From: Bacillota bacterium
GTDB taxonomy: Bacteria > Bacillota > Dethiobacteria > DTU022
Reading direction: 5' to 3'
NCBI GenBank assembly: GCA_011389985.1
Contig: JAABTH010000013.1
Location: 1 to 60,577 of the forward strand
Length of the DNA stretch: 60,577 nucleotides
Below, in pieces: positions 19,024 to 28,688 of the stretch (the stretch's first letter is position 1; every line of letters begins with the position of its first letter). The translations under genes were made by a program, and so were the position numbers. The notes beneath the pieces were generated by a model. It saw nothing but the letters and a program-made list of their open reading frames with translations, had not been told where the DNA came from and made no database searches.

Positions 19024-19914
19024 CTATCGCAGGTGATAACCTAAACGGCGCAGCTCTTCTTCCCGGTTACGCCAGTCTTTCTTTACCTTTACCCGTATAT
19101 CAAGGAAAATATGCTGTCCAAAAAGAGCCTCAAGCTCTCTGCGTGCCTTGGTTCCAGCTTCTTTCAGAAGCATGCCGCCTTTGCCGACGATAATGCCAAC
19201 CTGCGACTTACGCTCAACATAAATTTCAGCACGTATATCAAGAATATCACCGTTTTCGCGCGGCCTCATTTCCTCAATTACCACTGCTATTGAAAAAGGT
19301 ATTTCCTGGCGCGTGAGCATGATTACTTTTTCTCTGATTATTTCAGAAGCCACAAATCGCTCAGGTTGATCCGTTACCATATCCGGAGGGTAAAATTGTG
19401 GTCCTTCAGGCATGAGATTGCGAACAGCCTCGATAAATGCTTCAAAATCTTTCTGGGTTAAAGCTGAGAGCAAAAAATATTCCTTAAAATCACAAAGTTT
19501 GCCGTAAGTTTCCTTACGCAGGGCAAGTTTGTCCTTAGAAACAATATCTATTTTATTCAGTATTAAAAATTTCGGGCTGTTTACAGTTTCCAGTATCTCG
19601 GCTATGTAGCGGTCACCCGTACCTGGAGCTTCACTAGCATCTGCAAGAAAACAGACCAGATCAACTTCCTGCATAGCTGCGCGTGCCACCTGCACCATGC
19701 TGTCGCCAAGCTTATGTTTAGGCTTGTGTAAACCGGGAGTATCGATAAATACGATCTGGTAGTCGGGCCTTGTCAGCACAGCGCGAATCTGGTTTCGGGT
19801 TGTCTGGGGGCGATCGGTAGTTATTGCCACTTTCTCACCCACAAGGGCATTTAACAGGGTTGATTTGCCCACATTTGGGCGACCAATAAGGGCGATAAAT
19901 CCTGAACGATGCAT
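19024..19914 (-). CDS. era: GTPase Era
   Basis: 296 residues. The G domain has G1 GRPNVGKST, the effector-loop TTRNQ, G3 DTPGLHKP and G4 NKID. It is followed by a C-terminal KH RNA-binding domain with GKGGMLLKEAGTKARRELEALFG. Era binds the 3' end of 16S rRNA during 30S assembly. It is preceded by AAGGAATGTT and lies between the cytidine deaminase fusion and recO. It ends in TAG. Confidence 0.98.
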   Translation of the reverse strand: MHRSGFIALIGRPNVGKSTLLNALVGEKVAITTDRPQTTRNQIRAVLTRPDYQIVFIDTPGLHKPKHKLGDSMVQVARAAMQEVDLVCFLADASEAPGTGDRYIAEILETVNSPKFLILNKIDIVSKDKLALRKETYGKLCDFKEYFLLSALTQKDFEAFIEAVRNLMPEGPQFYPPDMVTDQPERFVASEIIREKVIMLTRQEIPFSIAVVIEEMRPRENGDILDIRAEIYVERKSQVGIIVGKGGMLLKEAGTKARRELEALFGQHIFLDIRVKVKKDWRNREEELRRLGYHLR

Positions 19915-19928
19915 AACATTCCTTCCAT

Positions 19929-20756
19929 TTATTTATTTCGGTAATCTGTTTTAATATCAAGAACAGGAGTGCCGTTGATGAGATCCAGTCCCTTTACTGT
20001 CAGGACATTCTTATCAACACTTACGAGATCGACCACTGATTGGGCAATGGCATTTGGCCTGAGGGGAGCCCGGCAAGCAAATACACCGTATACTTCATTG
20101 TCCCGACCGCATCGTTTGTCCTTTAGCTTATAACCTCCTGCTTCATGCAAATGGGCGATAACTATTATTTTTTCCTCCTCATCGAGTCGGTATAAACCTT
20201 CTTCCATTTCCGGATCAATAATAATGGTAGAGAGCAGCTCTTTGTAGTTGGCAGGGATAGTTTGCGGCGCCTTGTAACCGTTTATAACATAGCCAACGGG
20301 ATTAAAAAATACCGGTAAACGCCACAGTGCTTCATTAATTTCCATATCGATATTATCGGGGTTTTCACCCCATCTTTCAGAACCAAATGGCATCGCCAAA
20401 AGTTCAAGCAACGGTATACTGATAATTTCTTTCTCAAGGTTTCCCATTGCCACCTCAATATCGCCGGCCAATTCCCAAAGAACCTGTCGGCAAGCGCCAC
20501 ACGGGCTTGGCGGCGGGGAGCAATCGGCAGCGACAGCAATACCCTTAAACTTTCTGTAGCCTGCATTAACGGCATTCCAGATTGCGGTCCGTTCCGCGCA
20601 CACAGTCATACCATAAGAAGCGTTTTCAATATTAACCCCGGTAAATATTGCGCCATCTTCTGTTAGTAGAGCGGCACCTACAAGAAATTTTGAGTAGGGC
20701 GCGTAAGCCCGGGTTCTCGCTGCACGGGCAGCCTTCATTAACGTTTCACTTCTCAT
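19929..20756 (-). CDS. Cytidine deaminase fused to a TrmO/TsaA-like domain
   Basis: 275 residues from ATG 20756 (GAGGTG upstream). Residues about 1-125 are cytidine deaminase: the zinc ligand/proton shuttle CAERTAIWNA and PCGACRQVLWEL, with FLVGAALLTEDGAIFTGVNIENASYG. Residues about 148-275 match the UPF0066/TsaA (TrmO) family: NPVGYVING, then GVFACRAPLRPNAIAQSVVDLV and LTVKGLDLINGTPVLDIK. TrmO is a SAM-dependent N6-methyltransferase of t6A37 in tRNA. The first half occupies the normal cdd position upstream of era. Here, therefore, a pyrimidine-salvage enzyme is joined to a tRNA-modification-type domain in one open frame with no sign of frameshift. Confidence 0.85.
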   Translation of the reverse strand: MRSETLMKAARAARTRAYAPYSKFLVGAALLTEDGAIFTGVNIENASYGMTVCAERTAIWNAVNAGYRKFKGIAVAADCSPPPSPCGACRQVLWELAGDIEVAMGNLEKEIISIPLLELLAMPFGSERWGENPDNIDMEINEALWRLPVFFNPVGYVINGYKAPQTIPANYKELLSTIIIDPEMEEGLYRLDEEEKIIVIAHLHEAGGYKLKDKRCGRDNEVYGVFACRAPLRPNAIAQSVVDLVSVDKNVLTVKGLDLINGTPVLDIKTDYRNK

Positions 20757-20774
20757 CAAAACACCTCATCTGGA

Positions 20775-21830
20775 TTATTCACTACGCAAATATGCGGGTA
20801 ACTTGATAAAACCGGAATAATTTACTTCAAATGTGAGTCCTCTTCTGGCCTCAAGCTCATTGGTGATAATCTTAAGTCCACTGATTAACAACTCAGGTTC
20901 GCCAATAGCTTCTATTACCACCGGGTTGGTTGCCACCTGGTGGTAATTAACCATAATCAGGGGACCGGTGCAGCGGATTGAGCTTGTCGTTATTAACCGT
21001 TCACCGCCAACACTTATTCCTTTAGCCCCTGCACTGAACAGTTCATTAACAATATCACGAATATCGGCATCATGAGCGATTGAACTGCTACCCTGAGCTT
21101 CCTCTGCGTCATATACATATAAAGTTATTCCCGGCCCAACCATTTCCGCAAATCCAGCCTGGACCCTGATCTCATGCAGCCTTAAACGTGCTGAATTCAA
21201 GTCATCCGTTAAGGCTCGCATCTGTTCCTCAACGGTTTGGGGTACAAGTAATCGTGCTTCACCGTTTTCAATTTCGATATCGATATTTTGGTTGCTATGA
21301 TAACTTCCTGAAGTAAACATGTTATTGAGCCTCTGAAGAGTGTTAGTTTCAAGAAGCTGATCTGGAAGAACCGTGATTCTTTCATCGGCAATTCTTATAA
21401 AAAGATAAACCTTTTCGTCTGTTTCAATCACCCGGGCATCATTGCTGACCGCATCCAATACTCGCTCTTTTAACCTGATGTCGGCCGACTCAAAAATAAT
21501 ATCCTGCAATTTCCTGCCCTGGTTTAATATTACTTGGATTAGCTCATCACTGTTCACAGCAAGATCGAGCGCGTAATTGTATTCGGCCAGAGCATCTCTG
21601 ACTTCAAAAACATCGTGAACGCCTAAATCAGTGGCAAGACGGTAACTGTAATCTGAGATATCCCTTGCCAGTTCCTGCTTATAGGCCAACAAAGAATCTG
21701 CCCTGTATGCCCGATTAAAAAAGATGTAATAGCCTAATCCTAGCAAAAATGTATTGATAATAAGAACAAAAAGAATCAATATGAGAAATCTATTGTTCAA
21801 TAAAAGCTTACCTTCTGGTTTGTCAGACAT
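20775..21830 (-). CDS. Membrane-anchored DUF881 protein
   Basis: 351 residues. An N-terminal transmembrane helix (about 13-36) is followed by a long extracytoplasmic region, a coiled-coil-like stretch (TVEEQMRALTDDLNSARLRLHEIR, about 207-230) and a C-terminal DUF881 domain (GITLYVYDAE, ADIRDIVNELFSAGAKGISVGGERL, VVIEAIGEPELL). DUF881 proteins in Firmicutes (YlxW/YlxX type) sit near cell-division genes, but here the gene is inside the phoH-era cluster. The middle of the protein has no recognised domain. Function unknown. Confidence 0.75.
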   Translation of the reverse strand: MSDKPEGKLLLNNRFLILILFVLIINTFLLGLGYYIFFNRAYRADSLLAYKQELARDISDYSYRLATDLGVHDVFEVRDALAEYNYALDLAVNSDELIQVILNQGRKLQDIIFESADIRLKERVLDAVSNDARVIETDEKVYLFIRIADERITVLPDQLLETNTLQRLNNMFTSGSYHSNQNIDIEIENGEARLLVPQTVEEQMRALTDDLNSARLRLHEIRVQAGFAEMVGPGITLYVYDAEEAQGSSSIAHDADIRDIVNELFSAGAKGISVGGERLITTSSIRCTGPLIMVNYHQVATNPVVIEAIGEPELLISGLKIITNELEARRGLTFEVNYSGFIKLPAYLRSE

Positions 21831-21865
21831 TGTTAACTAACCTCCAGTAATAGAGGTAAAATATA

Positions 21866-22240
21866 TTAGCCGAAAAGAAAGGAGCTGACCAACTGCCATA
21901 AGGGCGGTCCGAGGATCAAAATACCGACTATGACAGCAAAAAAAGAGGTAAGCAAAACGGCGCCGGCAGCTACATCTTTCGAACCCTTGGCCAACTCATT
22001 GCGCTCTTTGCTAAAAAGATCAATTGCTTTCTCAATTGCGGTATTGAAAGCTTCAGCTACAATTACGAAGGTTATGGCTACCAGTAAAAACAGTATTCCT
22101 GCCTGAGGGACTCGAAGCAGTAAAGCTAAGATAATAACCACAACACCGACTAAAGTATGAATAATCATATTACGCTGGGTTTTAAAGCAATAGGAAAGAC
22201 CAATGTAAGCATTTTTAAGGCTAATCAGTACGTTATTCAT
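21866..22240 (-). CDS. dgkA: Diacylglycerol/undecaprenol kinase
   Basis: 124 residues from ATG 22240. The start overlaps the end of ybeY and has AGGGGAGA upstream. Three transmembrane segments and the catalytic signature VAEAFNTAIEKAIDL (E-x-x-N-T-A-x-E) are present. In Gram-positives this small integral enzyme phosphorylates undecaprenol, recycling the lipid carrier for wall synthesis. It lies in the conserved phoH-ybeY-dgkA order. Confidence 0.94.
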   Translation of the reverse strand: MNNVLISLKNAYIGLSYCFKTQRNMIIHTLVGVVVIILALLLRVPQAGILFLLVAITFVIVAEAFNTAIEKAIDLFSKERNELAKGSKDVAAGAVLLTSFFAVIVGILILGPPLWQLVSSFLFG

Positions 22241-22712
22241 TCCTGTCTCCCCTGGCAATAATCTGATCATATAATGAAATCAAAGAATTTTCTTTTTCAC
22301 GCATCTTCTCTGTTTCTAAATCTTCATTATGATCATAACCCATAAGGTGCAGCATACCATGAATGGCTAATATAGCTATTTCTCTTTCGAGATTATGACC
22401 GACTTCTACTGCCTGTTTTTCTGCCCGATCAATCGATATGAAGATATCCCCAAAAGCAAAATCGGTTTCTTCATAATCTGTCTTTGATTCACCTTCAACA
22501 TAGCTAAATGATAATACATCAGTGGGAACATTCTTTGACCTGTACTTGTGGTTTAAATCCTGCAGCATTTTGTCATCGCCTATGATCAGGTTCACTTCTC
22601 CTGAACCAAGATTGTTCTCCTGCAATATTTTCTCAAGAAATAAACCCATCTCTTGTAAGAAATTCTCCGTCAGGATATGATTATCAAAGGTTAATTCTAT
22701 TGTTACGCTCAC
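22233..22712 (-). CDS. ybeY: Endoribonuclease YbeY
   Basis: 159 residues, with the metal-binding signature HGMLHLMGYDHNED (H-G-x-L-H-L-x-G-Y-D-H) near residue 118, and NVPTDVLSFSY before it. YbeY acts in 16S rRNA 3'-end maturation and ribosome quality control. It is translationally coupled at both ends: 4-base overlap with the 7TM-HD gene and 8-base overlap with dgkA. Confidence 0.97.
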   Translation of the reverse strand: MSVTIELTFDNHILTENFLQEMGLFLEKILQENNLGSGEVNLIIGDDKMLQDLNHKYRSKNVPTDVLSFSYVEGESKTDYEETDFAFGDIFISIDRAEKQAVEVGHNLEREIAILAIHGMLHLMGYDHNEDLETEKMREKENSLISLYDQIIARGDRNE

Positions 22713-24823
22713 CTGCTAACAGGACTCCTTTCCAGCTCCGCCTTCAAATCTTTTTCGGGATACTCTATTCGCGAATGGTAGATACCCGACATTATATAAA
22801 CAAATGATTCTGCGATACGATCGAGCTCTTTTAGAGTTAAGTCACACTGATCTAGCTGACCATCGTCAAGTTTTTCTTTAATCATACGCCTGATCATTGT
22901 TTCAACCCTGTTACTCGTAGGTTTTGAAAGAGAACGTACACCGGCTTCAACTGCGTCGGCAAGCATAATAATAGCTGCTTCTTTAGTCTGCGGTTTTGGT
23001 CCTTCGTAACGGAATTTATCCGCAGAAACTTCTTCCCGGCAGCTGTTATTTTCAACAGCCTTCTGGTAGAAAAAGGAGATCATACTTGTGCCATGGTGTT
23101 GAATGGCAATGTCAAGAATAGCTTCAGGCAAACGATGTTTCAAGCCAAGTTCAACCCCGTCTTTCGGATGAGAGCCGATAATCAGAGCGCTTAAATTAGG
23201 TGAAAGTTTTGAGTGCGGATTTTCACCGGAAAGTTGGTTTTCTGAAAAGAAATACGGTCGTTTTAGTTTGCCGATATCGTGGTAATAAGCGCCAACCCTG
23301 GTCAGCAGAGAATCAGCCTGGACAGATTCCGCAGCCGATTCAGCCAGATTTGATACCATCATACTGTGATAATAAGTACCAGGCGCTTTCATTAGCAGCT
23401 CTTTCAGCAATGGGTGGTTTGGATTTGACAGTTCTAAAAGTGTAATCGCGGTTGTGACCCCAAAAAGACTTTCCAGAAACGGCAGAAGACCAATTGCAAC
23501 AACTGAAGAAAAAATACCGCTTCCAATACCTGCTAAAAGGCTGTAGCCTAAACCAACCAGTGAATTATACTCCAAGTTAAAAATGCCTAAAAATAGATAA
23601 ATAGCAAGAATTACAACTGCATTTGTTGCCGCAACATAAAACCCAGCCCGGGCTAAATCACTTCTCTGGCTAAGCCTGGTGACTGCATAGATAGAAACAA
23701 GCCCCCCCAGGAAGGCAATCAGTACGTAAGAAAACTCACCGCCGGTAATTAATCCGACCATTAAAGCAAGGGCCATGTTGTTGATCAGCGCAAGTTTATA
23801 ACCGAAAATAACCGTGATTAAAATAACCCCTGTTGCTACAGGAATAAGGTAACCGGAAAAATAAGTGGTGGCAATAGCCAGGATAAGCGTAATTATAAAA
23901 ACTAATCCCATTAAAAGCATAAGCTTGGGGCTGTTAAAAACAGCGGTAACAAATATTGACATATATATGCCGACCAAGACAAAAACCACCACGAGTAGCA
24001 AAAATAGTCCCATATAACCTGCATAGTCGGCTTGCTGGCCCCTGATTAAACCAAGATCAGTCAGTTGGTTCATCTGCTGCTCGGTTACAGGTTCGCCCTC
24101 ACTGATAATTAGCGTATTCCTCAATATTATGACCGGTTCAACCTGGCGCCGGGCAAGTTCACGGTTTTCCTCAGTAGCCAGGGCGTTATAAGTCATGTTT
24201 TGTTCTACCAGAGATCTTACAAAAGACTCTGAAACCCTTTTCAAATCTGCATTGAAAGGATAAAGCGCAATCTCCTGGGTTAATCGCCGCCTTGCCAGGT
24301 CTACCTCTTCTTCTTTGATGCCCTGTTCAAATATTTCACTGACAGAATTATTAAGGCGTCCCTGCAGGTCTCTAATTGTTACGCTGTCGGTAAGTAATGC
24401 AGAAACAGTTCCAGAGGGAAGTTCATCAGTAACCAGCGCTTTTAGCAGTTCTATTTTTTCATCGCGCTCAAGTTCTTCATTATCATTAACTTCAAGAACC
24501 GTGTCAAAAAATGAATTGATTTGACTAAGCGCATTCTCTAAAACCGAAGGATCGTAATCATAAACTTCCGGTAAGGAATTAGCAGCCTGTTCCCTGAGCT
24601 GTTCAGTTGCATACTCATCTACAGCATCACGGGGAGCATATATAGTTCTCGGGCTTGGCCTGCCTACGGTTATGTCAAAACGGGCAGGCATGCTGACAAT
24701 AGCAAGCAGGGTATAAATAGTCACAAAAAGAGCAACAACCAGCACAAGCTTTTGCAGGCGCTTGTTTTCCTTAAAAGAGATTGAACGATTGAAAAGATCA
24801 GCGAGTATTATTCTTTTCTTCAT
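22709..24823 (-). CDS. 7TM-HD family phosphodiesterase (PgpH/YqfF type)
   Basis: 704 residues from ATG 24823, chosen because AAAGGA precedes it. The frame is open further up. An N-terminal membrane helix and a large extracytoplasmic 7TM-HD region are followed by seven transmembrane segments (about 268-470) and a cytosolic HD phosphohydrolase domain (YYHDIGK, HHGTSMISFFYQKA, ADAVEAGVRSL). Listeria PgpH, of this family, degrades c-di-AMP. The same role is likely but not shown. It follows phoH with overlap, as in Bacillus yqfF. Confidence 0.92.
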   Translation of the reverse strand: MKKRIILADLFNRSISFKENKRLQKLVLVVALFVTIYTLLAIVSMPARFDITVGRPSPRTIYAPRDAVDEYATEQLREQAANSLPEVYDYDPSVLENALSQINSFFDTVLEVNDNEELERDEKIELLKALVTDELPSGTVSALLTDSVTIRDLQGRLNNSVSEIFEQGIKEEEVDLARRRLTQEIALYPFNADLKRVSESFVRSLVEQNMTYNALATEENRELARRQVEPVIILRNTLIISEGEPVTEQQMNQLTDLGLIRGQQADYAGYMGLFLLLVVVFVLVGIYMSIFVTAVFNSPKLMLLMGLVFIITLILAIATTYFSGYLIPVATGVILITVIFGYKLALINNMALALMVGLITGGEFSYVLIAFLGGLVSIYAVTRLSQRSDLARAGFYVAATNAVVILAIYLFLGIFNLEYNSLVGLGYSLLAGIGSGIFSSVVAIGLLPFLESLFGVTTAITLLELSNPNHPLLKELLMKAPGTYYHSMMVSNLAESAAESVQADSLLTRVGAYYHDIGKLKRPYFFSENQLSGENPHSKLSPNLSALIIGSHPKDGVELGLKHRLPEAILDIAIQHHGTSMISFFYQKAVENNSCREEVSADKFRYEGPKPQTKEAAIIMLADAVEAGVRSLSKPTSNRVETMIRRMIKEKLDDGQLDQCDLTLKELDRIAESFVYIMSGIYHSRIEYPEKDLKAELERSPVSR

Positions 24824-25802
24824 CTCTTTTCCTTTCCCTGGAAGTCTCGTAAATTTCATACGCTTTAATTATGCTCTGAACAAGCGGATGTCTTACCACA
24901 TCTTTTTCTGTCATGTAAACAAGGGCAATTCCCTCCACCTCTGCAAGTATACGGGAAGCCTCTTCTAAACCGGAATAACGACCACGGGGCAAGTCAATCT
25001 GGGTAATATCACCGGTAATAACTGCTTTAGAACCAAATCCGAGACGGGTTAAAAACATTTTCATCTGTTCAGAGGTAGAATTCTGCCCCTCATCAAGAAT
25101 AACAAAAGAATCGTCAAGTGTACGTCCACGCATATAAGCGAGAGGCGCAATTTCAATAATGCCCTTCTCACGGTACTTTTGGAAGGTTTCAATGCCCAGC
25201 AAATCATAAAGGCCGTCATAAATCGGACGCAGATAAGGATCTACCTTTTCCTGAAAATCTCCGGGCAAAAACCCAAGATGTTCCCCGGCTTCAACTGCAG
25301 GTCTGGTTAATATAAGGCGCTGAACCTGTTTTGTTTTTAAAGCATCTACCGCCATGGCCAATGCCAAATAGGTTTTTCCAGTTCCCGCCGGTCCAATTGA
25401 AAGAACAATATCATGACAGCGTATCGCTTCCAGGTAACGCTTCTGACCTAAAGTTTTCGGACGAATCTGCTTCCCCCGGGGGGTAACCAAAACCAGATCG
25501 CTAAAAAGTGTGCGAATAAGGTCCACCTCACCCTGCCTGGTCAGTTTTAAGGCATATTCAAATTCTCTGTCAGTTAAAAGGTGCCCTTTTCTTATATGAG
25601 CCAAGAGCTCCTGAAACATCAGGTAAATCTTTTCCACATCTTCCTGAGTGCCTTCTATTATGATTTCGTGGCCCTTAGGGATTAGACGCACGTCAAATTT
25701 TTCTTCTATAAGGCTGAAATGGCGATCATGCTTACCAAGAAGCTGAACAGATTCATCGCCACCGGTCAGTATGACGGACCGACAGTTATTTTTATCGACC
25801 AA
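24798..25802 (-). CDS. phoH: PhoH-like ATPase
   Basis: 334 residues, TTG start. An N-terminal KH-like domain (about 1-90) precedes the PhoH RecA-like ATPase with Walker A SIGPAGTGKTYLAL, Walker B FVILDEGQN and VITGDITQIDLP. Members of this family are RNA-associated ATPases/helicases, commonly next to ybeY. It lies upstream of and overlaps the 7TM-HD gene. Confidence 0.95.
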   Translation of the reverse strand: MVDKNNCRSVILTGGDESVQLLGKHDRHFSLIEEKFDVRLIPKGHEIIIEGTQEDVEKIYLMFQELLAHIRKGHLLTDREFEYALKLTRQGEVDLIRTLFSDLVLVTPRGKQIRPKTLGQKRYLEAIRCHDIVLSIGPAGTGKTYLALAMAVDALKTKQVQRLILTRPAVEAGEHLGFLPGDFQEKVDPYLRPIYDGLYDLLGIETFQKYREKGIIEIAPLAYMRGRTLDDSFVILDEGQNSTSEQMKMFLTRLGFGSKAVITGDITQIDLPRGRYSGLEEASRILAEVEGIALVYMTEKDVVRHPLVQSIIKAYEIYETSRERKRDEEKNNTR

Positions 25803-25831
25803 TAAGTTCCTGGCTCCTTTCTAAAGTAATT

Positions 25832-26281
25832 TTACTTATATCTTCTATCTTTATTCCGTATGGTGACAGGTGGCTGCAGCACTTCATGAAAAATAAAAGC
25901 AGACAGCAGCGAGTTTTTTTCGGACAATACAGTTCGAATGCCTGCCTCAGGTGCTTGCTTACTGTAAATTGATTTTTTTACCGGTTTTGCTTCAATACTT
26001 CTAGCCGGAACTATTTCAGTTACAGGATCCCGTTCATAGCTGTAATCATCTTCGGCAATATCTTCATAGGTATCTATCGTGACAACTGCTTCAGTTGAAT
26101 TATCATCAAATAATTCTTCATCAGCCCATATCTTGATCTTACTTTCAGGCTGAATTGCCCGGTTTTCAAAGGAAGGCCGGCTTTCCCCTGCGGAATTCCT
26201 GCCGCCACGTATCGCTTTAATTACAGTATTAATTACGTTATAAGCGATAATAATCAATATCAGTGGAATAAAACTCTCCAT
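25832..26281 (-). CDS. Uncharacterised membrane-anchored protein
   Basis: 149 residues. One N-terminal membrane helix (about 4-20, MESFIPLILIIIAYNVI), a basic patch, then an acidic low-complexity middle (many D and E, 50-90) and a conserved-looking tail LLSAFIFHEVLQPPVT, where FIF-x-E-(V/I)-L-x-PP suggests a short docking motif. It occupies the place of yqfC-yqfD between floA and phoH and is only 13 bases from floA, so it is probably co-transcribed and possibly membrane-microdomain related. I do not recognise a named family. Confidence 0.6.
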   Translation of the reverse strand: MESFIPLILIIIAYNVINTVIKAIRGGRNSAGESRPSFENRAIQPESKIKIWADEELFDDNSTEAVVTIDTYEDIAEDDYSYERDPVTEIVPARSIEAKPVKKSIYSKQAPEAGIRTVLSEKNSLLSAFIFHEVLQPPVTIRNKDRRYK

Positions 26282-26294
26282 GTTTTAACACCCT

Positions 26295-27287
26295 TTATTT
26301 ATCAAGATCGTCCTGTTGTTCCTGCTGGCTCAGTTTACTGATACTGCTGCGCATATCTGTATCAGCCATAACATTCTTTAACTGATAATAATCCATTACA
26401 CCCAAGTTGCCATCGCGTAAAGCCTGGGACAGAGCCCTGGGTACCTCAGCCTCAGCTTCAACTACTTTTGCCTTCATTTCCTGCACAGCAGCGATCATTT
26501 CCTGCTCTCTTGCAACAGCCATTGCCCTGCGCTCTTCAGCTTTGGCCTGAGCGATACGTTTATCGGCTTCAGCCTGATCAGTCTGGAGCTGCGCGCCGAT
26601 ATTCTTGCCGACATCAACGTCGGCGACATCGATCGATAATATTTCATAAGCAGTCCCTGAGTCAAGCCCCTTCGCCAGCACTGTGTTGGAAATTTTATCC
26701 GGATTCTCCAGCACAAGCTTATGGTTATCAGATGAACCGATGGTTGTAACTATCCCTTCACCAACTCTGGCGATGATAGTCTCTTCACCAGCACCCCCAA
26801 CCAAACGGTCTATATTTGCCCTAACTGTAACCTTGGCCCGGGCTTTAACCTCAATACCATCCTTGGCAACGGCCGCCACCACGGGTGTTTCAATTACCTT
26901 TGGATTAACGCTCATCTGCACAGCCTGAAGCACGTCCCGGCCAGCCAGATCAATCGCAGCTGCCCTTTCGAACTGCAGAGGTATTTCGGCACGCTGGGCG
27001 GCGATAAGGGCGTTTACGACCCGGTCTACATTACCGCCGGCCAAAAAATGTCCTTCAAGCTTGTTTACATTCAGGTCAAGCCCGGCCTTGGTTGCCTTAA
27101 TCAGAGGATTAACAATTTTAACAGGGGCTACACGTCTGAGACGCATACCGATTAAGGCAAAAATACCAACTGGCACTCTTGCAGCCAGTGCAGAAATCCA
27201 GAGACCGATGGGAACAAAACTTAAAATTACGGCCAGGAATAGAATAATCAGGCCGACAAAAATCAACAGGGTAATGAGTTCTGGCAT
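26295..27287 (-). CDS. floA: Flotillin-like protein FloA
   Basis: 330 residues. An N-terminal hydrophobic hairpin (about 4-30) anchors the protein in the membrane. It is followed by an SPFH-like core ([41 protein letters not shown]) and a coiled-coil region rich in A/E/K ([18 protein letters not shown]). FloA organises functional membrane microdomains in Gram-positives. It is downstream of nfeD, the usual partner. Confidence 0.95.
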   Translation of the reverse strand: MPELITLLIFVGLIILFLAVILSFVPIGLWISALAARVPVGIFALIGMRLRRVAPVKIVNPLIKATKAGLDLNVNKLEGHFLAGGNVDRVVNALIAAQRAEIPLQFERAAAIDLAGRDVLQAVQMSVNPKVIETPVVAAVAKDGIEVKARAKVTVRANIDRLVGGAGEETIIARVGEGIVTTIGSSDNHKLVLENPDKISNTVLAKGLDSGTAYEILSIDVADVDVGKNIGAQLQTDQAEADKRIAQAKAEERRAMAVAREQEMIAAVQEMKAKVVEAEAEVPRALSQALRDGNLGVMDYYQLKNVMADTDMRSSISKLSQQEQQDDLDK

Positions 27288-27322
27288 TTAAATAACCTCC
27301 TAGTTTGTAAAACTTTTTGATT

Positions 27323-28639
27323 TTAATCTATTCTGCGCACAATAACACGCACTCCTTCGACACGATCAACAACCAATTTTTCTCCGGCGGGAATAAAAAC
27401 GCCGTCACTAACCACATCAATACGGCGCCCATCGATTTCAGCCGCCCCAGAGGGGCGAAGGACTGTAATCGCTTTCCCTTCGAGGCCGATTAACTGCTTT
27501 TGATCGGTGGGAGCAACATAACCAAGATCAGCACTCTCTTCTTCTGATAATATAATATGACGCAGGGCTCCCCGCCTGGCAAAGAAACGAAAAGCAAAAA
27601 ATGAAAAGATGCCAGCCAAGATAAATGATATCAGAAGCATGATCATCCCGGTTTGAATTGAAACCGCAGCCAGGACAATCGACACCAGGGTTGAAATTAA
27701 TCCGGATATCCCAAAAATGCCAAAACCCGGCATAAAAGCCTCAACCAGCATCAGGGCAATGCCAAAAACAAAAAGGATAAGCACCCAGTACTCAGCCATG
27801 CCGGCTGCAATATTACCGCCGAAGTAAAGAGCAAATGCCGCCATGCTGAGTATTCCGGCTGCCCCAAAGCCTGAAGAAATAATCTCCAGGATCAGTCCGC
27901 CAATACCAATCATCAAAAGAATTGTTCCAATAAAGGGATTGGTTGTCCAACTGACAAGTGTATCGCTGACCCGCGATTCGACAATATGCCATTCAGCATC
28001 GGTAAGGTTTATTTCCTGAAGCAATTCCGACCTGTTTTCCACAGTTCCTTCGCTATAACCGACATCAAGAGCTTCAGCTGCTGTCAGGGTAAGCAAAACC
28101 CCTTCCTGAACCAGGCCGTCGATCACAATTTCCCGGCGAACCATAGCCGAAGCAACCTGAGGATCACGACCCTGTCTCTCGGCCATACCGGCCATTTCCT
28201 TTTCCCAGAAAGAAAGCTCCTTTTCATCAACTTCACCAACTCCGAGATAACGCGGTTCGGCGGCGCCAATTGTGCTTCCCGGCATCATGTATATAGCATC
28301 GGCAGAAAGGGCGAGATATGCTCCTGCCGAAATGGCATTTGGATTAACATAGGCAATGATAGGCTTTCCAAACTCATCCATCAGGCGGCGTATCGTCTCA
28401 GCGGAAATGATATAGCCACCGGGTGTATCGAGTTCTATTATAACAGTATCAGCATTCATACGTCCGGCTTCCGCCAATGCATAGCTGAAATAACTTGCTG
28501 TTCCCGGATCGATTGTGCCGTTAATTTCAATTACCGCAACAACCTGGTCATTTTCAGCGCTAATAGTAAATGGAACATAGAGTGCCAAACCAAATATTAA
28601 ACAAGCCAACCAAAAAAACAATCTATTTTGCCTGGACAA
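27323..28639 (-). CDS. NfeD family membrane serine protease-like protein
   Basis: 438 residues, TTG start behind AAGGAG. A signal peptide or membrane anchor (about 8-28) precedes a ClpP-class protease domain with ELDTPGGYIIS and the nucleophile region NPNAISAGAYLAL plus GSTIGAAEP. Four to five transmembrane segments follow (about 235-355), and a C-terminal OB-fold NfeD domain (LIGLEGKAITVLRPSGAAEIDGRRIDVVSDG). This is the long NfeD form paired with flotillins (here floA, 35 bases downstream). It is probably a membrane quality-control protease. Confidence 0.93.
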   Translation of the reverse strand: MSRQNRLFFWLACLIFGLALYVPFTISAENDQVVAVIEINGTIDPGTASYFSYALAEAGRMNADTVIIELDTPGGYIISAETIRRLMDEFGKPIIAYVNPNAISAGAYLALSADAIYMMPGSTIGAAEPRYLGVGEVDEKELSFWEKEMAGMAERQGRDPQVASAMVRREIVIDGLVQEGVLLTLTAAEALDVGYSEGTVENRSELLQEINLTDAEWHIVESRVSDTLVSWTTNPFIGTILLMIGIGGLILEIISSGFGAAGILSMAAFALYFGGNIAAGMAEYWVLILFVFGIALMLVEAFMPGFGIFGISGLISTLVSIVLAAVSIQTGMIMLLISFILAGIFSFFAFRFFARRGALRHIILSEEESADLGYVAPTDQKQLIGLEGKAITVLRPSGAAEIDGRRIDVVSDGVFIPAGEKLVVDRVEGVRVIVRRID

Positions 28640-28659
28640 ATTATATGCTCTCCTTATTT

Positions 28660-28688
28660 AAAAGCCCAGCCTTGTGGGCCGGGCTTTT
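28660..28688 (-). terminator. Terminator after the yqeY-like gene
   Basis: AAAAGCCC pairs with GGGCTTTT around a partly paired GC-rich centre. It overlaps the stop codon at 28687 and separates rpsU-yqeY from nfeD-floA. Confidence 0.7.
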
